24,428 nt of DNA from a virus. The notes below the pieces were generated by a model, which was not told the origin of the DNA, ran no database searches, and saw only the letters and a program-made list of their open reading frames with translations. Location of the stretch: the IMG/VR virus record IMGVR_UViG_3300042549_003051, positions 1 through 24,428 of that record; one strand, given 5' to 3'. Position numbers and translations under genes: made by a program. Position 1 is the first letter of the stretch. Every line of letters starts with the position of its first letter. This document shows, piece after piece, positions 18,854 to 24,428 of this stretch.

Positions 18854-19060
18854 TCAATTATTATTGTCTTGGGTAACTTCATTTTCTATATTTTCTTCGT
18901 ATGACATAATCTTAAATGACCTTTTGTTTAACATTAAGGCGTCATTCATAAACAGTTTAAACTTCTTGTATATGTCGTCGTTATACCACAAGTAGTGATA
19001 CAGTCTAGCCATCTCCATTTGTCTTTCTAGTGGCGTTAAATCTTGAAATTTATCTTCCAT
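18854..19060 (-). CDS. Hypothetical helical protein (68 aa)
   Basis: 68 aa. MEDKFQDLTPLERQMEMARL opens an amphipathic helix, followed by YHYLWYNDDIYKKFKLF and an acidic/Asn-rich end. No TM or metal motif. It overlaps the upstream gene by 11 nt and precedes the RNA-rich gap. The opposite-strand frames here are Ser/Ile/Leu-rich shadows. Function unknown. Confidence 0.5.
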   Translation of the reverse strand: MEDKFQDLTPLERQMEMARLYHYLWYNDDIYKKFKLFMNDALMLNKRSFKIMSYEENIENEVTQDNNN

Positions 19061-19349
19061 TGTTTTTATTTTTAATAGTGTAAGATATAATAGATATAGA
19101 TAATATGTATGTCATCTTCTCATTGAATTGATAATCAGCCTCTTCTACGGTTATGTGTTTTAGTAATTCAGAATCTTTACCCGATAGTATATTCCTCAAC
19201 TCAATACAATAATCAATCTCATACTTATCAAAATAGTGCTCTCTTGCAAAATCAAATACATGATTAAAGAAATTATCTTTTACCCATTCATCATATACGT
19301 AATCAGCGTCTACCATATCTTCTTGTGGTCCATCATATAACTTACTCAT
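19050..19349 (-). CDS. Hypothetical acidic protein (99 aa)
   Basis: 99 aa, acidic and aromatic: MVDADYVYDEWVKDNFFNHV (12-31), then FAREHYFDKYEIDYCIELRN and a C-terminal beta/helix ILSISIISYTIKNK. No family is recognised. A candidate promoter (TTTG at 19376-19379, 19 bp, TAATTTTA) and palindrome lie directly upstream. The -7 box would overlap ATG 19349, so Met12 (19316) is a possible real start for that transcript. Function unknown. Confidence 0.5.
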   Translation of the reverse strand: MSKLYDGPQEDMVDADYVYDEWVKDNFFNHVFDFAREHYFDKYEIDYCIELRNILSGKDSELLKHITVEEADYQFNEKMTYILSISIISYTIKNKNNGR

Positions 19350-19364
19350 AAAATTAAATATTAA

Positions 19365-19378
19365 TTGCTAAATAGCAA
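19365..19378. promoter_or_regulatory. Palindrome TTGCTA-AA-TAGCAA, candidate operator
   Basis: Second copy of the palindrome at 14115-14128 with the same 6-bp arms and a 2-bp centre. It lies in the 40-bp gap upstream of gene 19050-19349 and, as in the first copy, a TTTG (minus strand, 19376-19379) overlaps its edge where a -33 element would be. A 7-of-8 match to the -7 box (TAATTTTA) lies 19 bp away. Consistent with the same regulator acting at two promoters. Confidence 0.5.
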
Positions 19379-19389
19379 AGTTTTAAATG

Positions 19390-20016
19390 TTAAAATTTTC
19401 CCCACTGATTTGCTATTGCTTTTGCTATGCCAGGGAATGTCTTTGACCTTAGTGTTCTTCTTTCTTCTGCCGTCTTGGCGTTTGCTAATGCATCTGCATA
19501 CCACTTAGGATGCGATTTGCCGGACTTAAATATAGTACGCTCACCTTTTCCTACAACATTTGTAGGCTCTAGTTTTGGTAGGTTTTTGAGCCAAAGACAA
19601 GTGGTCTTAGTTGCCTCATCTCCGAACATCCATGGCTGTATGATTTGGTCAGGCTTTCTAATTAGTGTAGATATGACTGACACAGGGTTCTCTATGGCTA
19701 TTCTAGGTACATTAACACCCATCAAGTCTCTAACAAAATCTAATGCTAAAGTTTGATTAGTCTGCCTATCAGTATTAATACTACCGTCTTTATTATACAG
19801 CCATCTAGCACCACTTACCGAAAGGTATGTGCATGGCGGATGAGCAATCATTAAATCCCAACCATTGTTGACATGTAGAAATACGTCTCCTTGTAGATGC
19901 CATTCAGGATGTCCGCCACTACAATCAAGTATGTCGCATGAGTATGCTTCATGACCCAATGCTCTAAATTCTTTTGTTATTGTTTGGCTCTCTTCACAAG
20001 CCACAAGTACTCTCAT
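19390..20016 (-). CDS. Cytosine-C5 DNA methyltransferase-like protein
   Basis: 208 aa. MRVLVACEESQTITKEFRA (SAM-binding motif I region), then CDILDCSGGHPEWHLQGDV, the catalytic-type motif AHPPCTYLSVSGARW (58-72, Pro-Cys at 61-62), and IENP (108-111, the ENP motif). This phage group resembles the catalytic half of C5-cytosine methyltransferases but is only about 200 residues and shows no obvious target-recognition domain. It could modify phage DNA to evade restriction or act as a related cytosine-modifying enzyme. Located 10 bp from the next gene. Activity is inferred from motifs. Confidence 0.78.
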   Translation of the reverse strand: MRVLVACEESQTITKEFRALGHEAYSCDILDCSGGHPEWHLQGDVFLHVNNGWDLMIAHPPCTYLSVSGARWLYNKDGSINTDRQTNQTLALDFVRDLMGVNVPRIAIENPVSVISTLIRKPDQIIQPWMFGDEATKTTCLWLKNLPKLEPTNVVGKGERTIFKSGKSHPKWYADALANAKTAEERRTLRSKTFPGIAKAIANQWGKF

Positions 20017-20025
20017 ATAATTAAT

Positions 20026-20262
20026 TTATAGTAAAGGCAATACACCATTAGTGCCATAAAATAAAACACCTCCATTATTACCTTCATCATCAGTTGATAA
20101 GATACAAGGAGTTCCGTCGTCTAGAAAAAAGCACAAAGGTCTTCCTGTCCAGCCCATCATCTCCATTTCTTTATCGTTCAGGTATCTAGCCTCTACTATT
20201 TTTCTTCCTACTAATACCTCTTCGGCTTTCTTGTTCCAGGTTGATACATAATCTTTGCTCAT
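20026..20262 (-). CDS. Conserved phage protein (MGW..RPL..LDDGT..DDEGN..G family)
   Basis: 78 aa from the ATG at 20262; an upstream TTG (20286) would overlap the preceding gene and is not preferred. The pattern GRKIVEARYLNDKEMEMMGW, RPLCFFLDDGT, STDDEGNNGGVLFYG is common to a widespread phage family of unknown role. Beta-rich, acidic and soluble. It is the next gene downstream of a 65-aa gene (1-bp gap). Conserved residues could suggest a small enzyme or adaptor but no active site is clear. Confidence 0.62.
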   Translation of the reverse strand: MSKDYVSTWNKKAEEVLVGRKIVEARYLNDKEMEMMGWTGRPLCFFLDDGTPCILSTDDEGNNGGVLFYGTNGVLPLL

Positions 20263-20263
20263 G

Positions 20264-20461
20264 TTAATTTGATTTAGTGTTTTCAATTATTGAATAATAT
20301 TTATCGTACAGGTCATTGAATATATCTTGTGCTTCATCGGTATACTCTAACACGTCTGCGTCATTGTCTTTATATATCTTTATAGAGTTTTCCCAATCTT
20401 CGTGAAGCCTTTCACTAGCCAGTTCACTAGCTAATTCTATTATGTTTACTGTTATGTTCAT
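20264..20461 (-). CDS. Small acidic hypothetical protein (65 aa)
   Basis: 65 aa from ATG 20461. A longer frame to 20509 adds 16 residues that overlap the upstream gene and is not favoured. MNITVNIIELASELASERLH is followed by a strongly acidic Tyr-rich helix (EAQDIFNDLYDKYYSIIENT). No motif. Two bp separate it from the upstream gene. Function unknown. Confidence 0.5.
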   Translation of the reverse strand: MNITVNIIELASELASERLHEDWENSIKIYKDNDADVLEYTDEAQDIFNDLYDKYYSIIENTKSN

Positions 20462-20463
20462 AA

Positions 20464-20700
20464 TTAATTTAATGATATTACATCTTTTAAATGGCATAAC
20501 TCTACACAAACAAGTATATCGCTTGTGTTTAATGCTGATTCTAATTCATCTTTTGTCTCAATTAGATACTCAGTAGATTCGTTAACTAAAACATGAGGAC
20601 ATACAGCATACATTTCAAGTCCTGCATCAAATAATTTGTTAGATAAAACGCCACTAACATTGAGCCATAAGAAGTCGTCATTTGTTTTGTAAATCTTCAT
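20464..20700 (-). CDS. Hypothetical protein (78 aa)
   Basis: 78 aa, acidic and beta-rich with three Cys: MKIYKTNDDFLWLNVSGVLS, then YAVCPHVLVNESTEYLIETK and ILVCVELCHLKDV. No metal-binding spacing is convincing. It lies 5 bp downstream of the peptidase gene and 2 bp before the next, so it is within the same transcript. No family recognised. Confidence 0.5.
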   Translation of the reverse strand: MKIYKTNDDFLWLNVSGVLSNKLFDAGLEMYAVCPHVLVNESTEYLIETKDELESALNTSDILVCVELCHLKDVISLN

Positions 20701-20705
20701 AAGGT

Positions 20706-21782
20706 TTAATTTTGTAATTGTTTTTGATTATTAGTAATATGCTTTTGAGCCGTATACATATCATTCTCGTATATGTCATAGCATGATTTACATACTATGG
20801 CATCGAAATCATGTAAGTATTCAGCCTCTCCTACTTTGGATATGTTGTTACAATCTTCGCACAAGAACTCATCATCTTTCAGGTAGGCTTTCTTCTTTGT
20901 ATCAAGTCCTAGCCAACTGTCATATGAATCCCAATCGTATGAGTCATACTTCTTGTCTTTAGTGGTATCGTTAAAGTTTTTATATCCACCATAACCACCA
21001 TAGTAACCTGTGCCATACCCATATGACTTCTCTGCCTTATGCTTGTAAGTGTCAGTCATAGTAGTCATAATCTCATATACCATGAGCATACAGTTACTAA
21101 CATCGTCGAATACAACAGTCTCATCATCGCTATGTGGATTGTAATAGCCACAACTCATGTTAGCAACCGATACACCAACGCCATCAAGTGCAAGTTGATA
21201 CACATCGGTCATACCGCCATCAGAAAACTCATAGCCATAACGCTTGATGATAGTGAGCACATCTGCCGAGAAGGCGGAGCTCTGCAACTCCAAGCCAAAT
21301 ATGTTATTGACAAAATCTTTGTTACCTTTCCTGTCACACTGTAACACAAACCTAACATCCTCGAAGAATTCTAACATGGCATCGCTACTACCAACACAAC
21401 CTACCTCCTCATCACGAAAGAATACAACCTTTACATTGTCCAGGTGCTTGAGCATAGTAAGGCATATGAATATACCTACCTTGTCATCACCACCGCAACC
21501 ACTAGGCATATTAAGACCTCTATCGAAACCCATTGCACAATAGTCATCATACATAATCCTGAACCTATCTTGAGGTATAATCTTGTGCACTGTATCCATG
21601 TGAGAAACTATGCATGGGTATGAATCTGCTCCACCTTTTGATGCATAGATATTACCGTTATCCATAACGTAATCTATATTCATTTCATCAAGTCTGTCCA
21701 TGATGAAGTTCTCCATGTCAACAGAGTTGTAAGTTTCTGACTGAACGGATAATATGTCTATTAATAGTTGCTTATTAAACAT
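20706..21782 (-). CDS. M20/M28-type metallopeptidase with C-terminal zinc finger
   Basis: 358 aa. Peptidase motifs in order: SHMDTVH (60-66, His61 and Asp63), GCGGDDKVGI (95-104, bridging Asp99), RDEEVGCVGS (123-132, catalytic-type Glu125 and Glu126), CDRKGN (149-154, Asp150) and NPHSDDE (215-221, His217). That fits a two-zinc co-catalytic exopeptidase such as peptidase T-like proteins. A Tyr/Gly-rich linker (about 253-290) leads to C308-x2-C311 and C331-x2-C334, one extra zinc site not part of the standard enzyme. It overlaps the 544-aa gene by 8 nt. Substrate unknown; a small peptide or signal could be degraded. Confidence 0.8.
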   Translation of the reverse strand: MFNKQLLIDILSVQSETYNSVDMENFIMDRLDEMNIDYVMDNGNIYASKGGADSYPCIVSHMDTVHKIIPQDRFRIMYDDYCAMGFDRGLNMPSGCGGDDKVGIFICLTMLKHLDNVKVVFFRDEEVGCVGSSDAMLEFFEDVRFVLQCDRKGNKDFVNNIFGLELQSSAFSADVLTIIKRYGYEFSDGGMTDVYQLALDGVGVSVANMSCGYYNPHSDDETVVFDDVSNCMLMVYEIMTTMTDTYKHKAEKSYGYGTGYYGGYGGYKNFNDTTKDKKYDSYDWDSYDSWLGLDTKKKAYLKDDEFLCEDCNNISKVGEAEYLHDFDAIVCKSCYDIYENDMYTAQKHITNNQKQLQN

Positions 21783-23409
21783 TTTCTTCTTCTTTTAATT
21801 GTTCTAAATATTCTTCAACGAAATCCTTGTGTACCCAAACATACACCTCAACCTCTGTCATGTCATCTCTGTGATATGTGTGGCCAGTATGAGCACACTC
21901 TTCTGCATCATCTTCGTGAATAGTATCTCCGTCATATGTTTCTTCCGTATCATCTACATGGTAATACTCTCCTCTAGAATCAACGTACACAATGCTATCC
22001 GAACCTTCTGCATAATAATGTCCATCTACATAGATAGAGTCCCTATCAAGTACCCTGTATCCGTCTCTTGTTGATACAGTATTGTCTATATGTGTAGTGC
22101 CTCTCCAACTAACCGAGTCAGTGCAGTAATCTAGATATACCGAATCCTCTTCGCTAATAGTCTCATCACTAAAATCATCATACACTCCGTTCTCCTCAAA
22201 GCCTCCGTCAGTACATCTAAGTGTATGCGTATAGTCATCATCTCTGTTAGATAAGTAACTGCGTGATTGATTAAGATACATCATCGTGTCCATGTACGGA
22301 TACTCGCAGAAGTCAGCATCGGATAACTTTACAACAGCTGTCCAATCACTACAACTAGCACCTGCATACATATCGAACTCATGATGATGGCATGACTGCT
22401 GCGACTTGTAATAGTAATCATTGTCGATAGCCCACTTGACAAACACTTGCCTAACTTTCTCAGGAGAGTAGATGGTATCCATTGCCTTCCTACCGTTCTC
22501 GCACTCCCATAGTAATGCCCTACCTACAATCTTACCAACAGTATCTTTGGCTACCAACATCTTGATATTATTCTCTACATAGATGTCGAAGTAATCCTGA
22601 CACGAGCCGTACCGCATACACGAACCCCACAAGTTACTACCTCTATCTGCAAGTTGGCTATAGTTATCCTCATAGTAACCCCAACGTATATCTTCGCCTG
22701 AGAATACTTGTATGGTTAGCGTTCTGCCTTCTCCGTCTTCATCTCCATTGATACCTATGTATGACCTTACCATGTTACCGAACTGCTCGAAGTCCTTGTC
22801 GGTCAATTCAACTCTGCGGAAAAGCGTATCCCTTACCTCATCTACCTCGTGTAATATCTTTCTAGCCAACTTACCTGGCTTCATCTCTTGTCTACCCTCA
22901 CGTGCCCATCTACCGCTATCGTTAACCATGTGAGGCCTACCTTTGGGTAGATAAGAAAACATCTCGCCACGCATAGTTACATAGTCACAAAATAGATTCT
23001 TGTCAGAATAGTGTAGCATTAAGCTAGCTATGATACTATGGTCTGACAATTCTCTTAACATAGAGCGTGTTGAATCACTAAATGTAACAAGCCTATCTCC
23101 ACTAATCTTGTGAAGTTCACGAATCCTCGCACGTGCCTCCTCCTCCTTCTGCTCCTCTATAGCCTCTTGTACACGCTTTGCCTCCCTATGTTGCTCCGAA
23201 TACCTATCATACAGTTCTTGCCAATACGCATGACCTTGAGGCGTAGCAGCCCAATGCATAGTCATAGTAATAGCTTCAGCCATTGATATGAATGTATCAG
23301 TCTCTTCATAACGATGAGAATGTTCACACCCACCACTTCTTACATTTTCCAGGGCTTGAGTCCTATACGGCTCAGGTAATTCATTGAACCACTCTACATA
23401 AGTTTTCAT
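21775..23409 (-). CDS. Large conserved phage protein of unknown function (544 aa)
   Basis: 544 aa. The N-terminus (WFNELPEPYRTQALENV, about 6-22) resembles the 74-aa protein at 16615-16839. Residues 75-115 are charged helix. The middle has LWGSCMRYGSCQDYFDIYVE then MLVAKDTVGKIVGRALLWEC, a pattern recalled from proteins in many phages, with several Cys, His and Asp (QQSCHHHEFDMY). The C-terminal about 170 residues repeat short Asp-rich beta units (DSVYLDY, DSIYVDG, DSIVYVDS). Function unknown. Base composition reaches about 47-52% G+C in parts, well above the surrounding genes. It overlaps the peptidase gene by 8 nt, so the two are probably made together. Confidence 0.65.
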   Translation of the reverse strand: MKTYVEWFNELPEPYRTQALENVRSGGCEHSHRYEETDTFISMAEAITMTMHWAATPQGHAYWQELYDRYSEQHREAKRVQEAIEEQKEEEARARIRELHKISGDRLVTFSDSTRSMLRELSDHSIIASLMLHYSDKNLFCDYVTMRGEMFSYLPKGRPHMVNDSGRWAREGRQEMKPGKLARKILHEVDEVRDTLFRRVELTDKDFEQFGNMVRSYIGINGDEDGEGRTLTIQVFSGEDIRWGYYEDNYSQLADRGSNLWGSCMRYGSCQDYFDIYVENNIKMLVAKDTVGKIVGRALLWECENGRKAMDTIYSPEKVRQVFVKWAIDNDYYYKSQQSCHHHEFDMYAGASCSDWTAVVKLSDADFCEYPYMDTMMYLNQSRSYLSNRDDDYTHTLRCTDGGFEENGVYDDFSDETISEEDSVYLDYCTDSVSWRGTTHIDNTVSTRDGYRVLDRDSIYVDGHYYAEGSDSIVYVDSRGEYYHVDDTEETYDGDTIHEDDAEECAHTGHTYHRDDMTEVEVYVWVHKDFVEEYLEQLKEEENV

Positions 23410-23418
23410 ATGATTTTT

Positions 23419-23523
23419 TTATAGGTTTAGAAATTTATCCGTGTATCCTGTTTCGTTTTTATTTGCGTCTCTTACTATCAGTATGGCAAACACTACCGAC
23501 ATGATTGGGATTAATACTAACAT
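23419..23523 (-). CDS. Tiny single-TM peptide (34 aa)
   Basis: 34 aa: MLVLIPIMSVVFAILIVRDA then NKNETGYTDKFLNL. The first 17 residues are a TM helix or signal anchor; the tail is polar. The ATG at 23523 lies 7 nt inside the upstream 39-aa gene, a coupling like others in this genome. It precedes the 544-aa gene by 9 bp. Too small for family assignment. Confidence 0.5.
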   Translation of the reverse strand: MLVLIPIMSVVFAILIVRDANKNETGYTDKFLNL

Positions 23524-23636
23524 GTTACTTTCTTTTTAGTGAATAAAGATTTTACCGCAGAGCCTACAATGAATAGACCGAGCCCAATAAATACTACAAA
23601 CAGAGAATCGTGTACGATGTGCAATAGATTTGACAT
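23517..23636 (-). CDS. Tiny single-TM protein (39 aa)
   Basis: 39 aa: MSNLLHIVHDSLFVVFIGLG continuing LFIVGSAVKSLFTKKKVTC. One TM segment (about residues 11-27) is followed by a basic end (KSLFTKKK), giving an N-out/C-in preference by the positive-inside rule. Its stop overlaps the next start by 7 nt. Together with the 34-aa gene it forms a small membrane pair at the front of the leftward genes. Function unknown. Confidence 0.5.
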   Translation of the reverse strand: MSNLLHIVHDSLFVVFIGLGLFIVGSAVKSLFTKKKVTC

Positions 23637-23639
23637 AGC

Positions 23640-23843
23640 TTAATTGTTATTAATGATGAAATTTAATTCTTCTTTTAACCGCTTGACACATAGCTTTTTA
23701 GTAAAAAATGCCTTGTCGCCTGGCTGACCGTCTATTGTATATGTCCACATAGTGTACGCACTATCTTTATGGCTACTTACGGACACGGAAAAGCCTGACA
23801 CTATAGCTGTATAGTGCCCTGCGTTACACCTTCTAAATATCAT
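23640..23843 (-). CDS. Small hypothetical protein (67 aa)
   Basis: 67 aa, basic. The first half is beta-rich (GHYTAIVSGFSVSVSSHKDS, then YTMWTYTIDG) and the second half a basic helix (KKLCVKRLKEELNFI). Beta-strands followed by a helix could be a small nucleic-acid-binding fold such as an Arc/AP2-like unit, but no signature is present. Eleven bp separate it from the upstream gene. Function unknown. Confidence 0.5.
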   Translation of the reverse strand: MIFRRCNAGHYTAIVSGFSVSVSSHKDSAYTMWTYTIDGQPGDKAFFTKKLCVKRLKEELNFIINNN

Positions 23844-23854
23844 ATGCTTATATT

Positions 23855-24037
23855 TTAGATTTCATACTCTGCATATGTTTCTCCTTTACTATCTTCTATC
23901 TTTACATATGTGTAGCCGTCTTCAATTAAAGATTCGGCTATCTGCATAGCCTTCTCCTTATTGCTATACCTTCTAGCATATGTAACTTTCTCCTCCCCTA
24001 ATAATTCATGAGTAACTACTTGATAATACTTTGCCAT
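23855..24037 (-). CDS. Small hypothetical protein (60 aa), first leftward gene in the window
   Basis: 60 aa from ATG 24037 (MAKYYQVVTHELLGEEKVTY). A longer frame to 24091 would add 18 residues read through the hairpin at 24069-24108 and is rejected. The protein is beta-helix-beta in appearance (ARRYSNKEKAMQIAESLIED, then YTYVKIEDSKGE), like many small phage proteins that resemble SPOR-type or DUF-type folds. No motif. It follows a leader with a hairpin and a terminator. Function unknown. Confidence 0.5.
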   Translation of the reverse strand: MAKYYQVVTHELLGEEKVTYARRYSNKEKAMQIAESLIEDGYTYVKIEDSKGETYAEYEI

Positions 24038-24068
24038 AAAATTTGATTTAATGATGAAATAATTTCGT

Positions 24069-24108
24069 GCCATACTGCAATCGAATGCCACGACTTAATC
24101 GGTATGGC
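24069..24108 (-). other. Hairpin with 7-bp acceptor-like stem in the leader
   Basis: On the minus strand GCCATAC (24102-24108) pairs perfectly with GTATGGC (24069-24075). The loop contains TTCGATT, the same string as the T loop of the tRNA-like element at 9997-10065, but its flanks do not form a T stem. It sits between the terminator at 24112 and the first ATG at 24037. Possibly a leader structure or a relic of a tRNA-like RNA. Confidence 0.4.
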
Positions 24109-24111
24109 TAT

Positions 24112-24144
24112 AAAGAAAAAGGGTAACACTAAATAGTATTACCC
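24112..24144 (-). terminator. Rho-independent terminator upstream of the first leftward gene
   Basis: On the minus strand an 11-bp stem with one G-T pair (GGGTAATACTA, 24134-24144, with TAGTGTTACCC, 24121-24131) and a 2-nt loop are followed by TTTTTCTTT (24112-24120). It would stop leftward transcripts entering from the right, or act as an attenuator if the promoter of the downstream genes lies at 24145-24428. The opposite direction lacks a strong T-run. Confidence 0.8.
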
Positions 24145-24282
24145 TTTCCTGTATATATGTTATGTTTGTTTATAGTCGACTCATATATTTTGCTATCAAT
24201 ATTGACTTTCGACTCGTATACCTTCACGCGTTTACACTCCTAATGTAACCGATGCTTGACTTATATACAATTACGAACTCCC

Positions 24283-24302
24283 CTACATATATGTATATGT
24301 AG
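24283..24302. repeat. Palindrome CTACATATA-TG-TATATGTAG
   Basis: Two perfect 9-bp arms around a 2-bp centre in the right-edge non-coding region. It could be a protein-binding site or the stem of an RNA hairpin; there is no T-run next to it, so it is not a terminator. Seen only once. Confidence 0.5.
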
Positions 24303-24375
24303 CGTAATGATTCAGGCACTAATGAAATACTTGAAAAAATATTTCGGTTAATTAGTGTTTATCCTAATTGGATTC

Positions 24376-24395
24376 ACTTTGCTAAATTGCAAAGT
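24376..24395. promoter_or_regulatory. Operator-like inverted repeat ACTTTGC-N6-GCAAAGT
   Basis: Perfect 7-bp arms (24376-24382 and 24389-24395) around TAAATT. Its inner part TTGCTAAATTGCAA (24379-24392) differs by one base from the palindrome at 19365-19378 and by a few from that at 14115-14128. It lies at the head of the leftward region and could be a third site for the same regulator. No matching promoter boxes flank it here. Confidence 0.4.
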
Positions 24396-24428
24396 AAAGG
24401 GACAAAAATTTCAAAGATTCAATAAAAT

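Larger units (their letters stand above)
24145..24428. other. Non-coding control region at the right edge
   Basis: About 280 bp with no convincing reading frame on either strand. It holds the terminator's upstream flank, a near-perfect palindrome (24283-24302), the operator-like inverted repeat (24376-24395) and, on the plus strand, a possible -7 box TATGTTTG (24161-24168) without a -33 partner. No clear minus-strand promoter was found. It may be a divergent control region with a rightward gene beyond the window. Confidence 0.4.

Noticed and set aside
18647-18995. Two overlapping rightward frames (85 and 95 aa)
   Set aside because: They cover the structured RNA candidate and the reverse of a leftward gene; composition is Ser/Ile/Leu/Tyr-rich with no domain.
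21039-21543. Rightward frames of about 100 aa opposite the peptidase
   Set aside because: They are the reverse of the conserved metal-binding motifs and show no features of their own.
24038-24091. Longer start for the gene at 23855-24037
   Set aside because: The added residues are translated from the leader hairpin; MAKYYQVVT at 24037 looks like a natural N-terminus with an A/T-rich start context.
24069-24108. A third tRNA gene (7-bp acceptor-like stem with TTCGATT)
   Set aside because: Only 40 nt long; no T stem, D arm or anticodon arm can be formed.

Overview
The window is a piece of a double-stranded DNA bacteriophage genome, most likely from a phage infecting a Bacteroidetes host such as Flavobacterium. 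The main reasons are strong A+T richness (roughly two thirds by eye), A-rich start contexts without Shine-Dalgarno sequences, and promoters of the Bacteroidetes type (TTTG or TTG, about 19-20 bp, TAnnTTTG). The proteins are typical phage products: tail-fibre end, holins, GH19 endolysin, DUF1064, NinG-like protein, primase-helicase, and an exonuclease/annealing pair. No integrase, repressor or host gene was recognised.

Layout. Positions 1-4530 are read rightward: the end of a receptor-binding or tail-fibre protein, then a compact lysis module. That module holds two holin-like membrane proteins, a two-TM protein whose periplasmic part resembles the four-helix bundle of chemoreceptors, a secreted outer-membrane beta-barrel-like protein, a GH19 endolysin, and three small membrane/coiled-coil proteins that include an overlapping spanin-like pair. 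A last small gene ends at a strong terminator (4503-4532). Everything to the right, except one small gene at 4701-4907, is read leftward from about 24040 to 4506 as densely packed and often overlapping genes.

The leftward part contains, from low to high coordinates: a metallophosphoesterase; nuclease and recombination genes (DUF1064, NinG-like, a PD-(D/E)XK protein); a prim-pol/DnaB-type primase-helicase; an SSB-like protein; a RecE-like exonuclease overlapping a Rad52-type annealing protein; a dNMP kinase; a protein with a DnaA domain IV-like C-terminus; and a 120-bp repeat tract that could be an origin. Next come a second phosphoesterase and an accessory region of many tiny genes, a PP-loop (PAPS-reductase-like) protein, a cytosine-methyltransferase-like protein, an M20-type peptidase with an added zinc finger, and a 544-aa protein of higher G+C.

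The most unusual content is non-coding. Two tRNA-like elements (9997-10065 and 18525-18639, minus strand) keep good acceptor, D and T arms, but the anticodon region is collapsed in the first and expanded in the second. Next to the second lies a three-way-junction RNA candidate. At 16467-16615 a promoter, about 110 nt of RNA and a strong terminator form an sRNA or attenuator whose 5' part can pair with the terminator loop. The palindrome TTGCTA-N2-TAGCAA recurs (14115, 19365, and a variant at 24379) and may be the operator of a phage regulator. These RNA and DNA elements, together with the chemoreceptor-like lysis-module protein, are the best candidates for undescribed biology.
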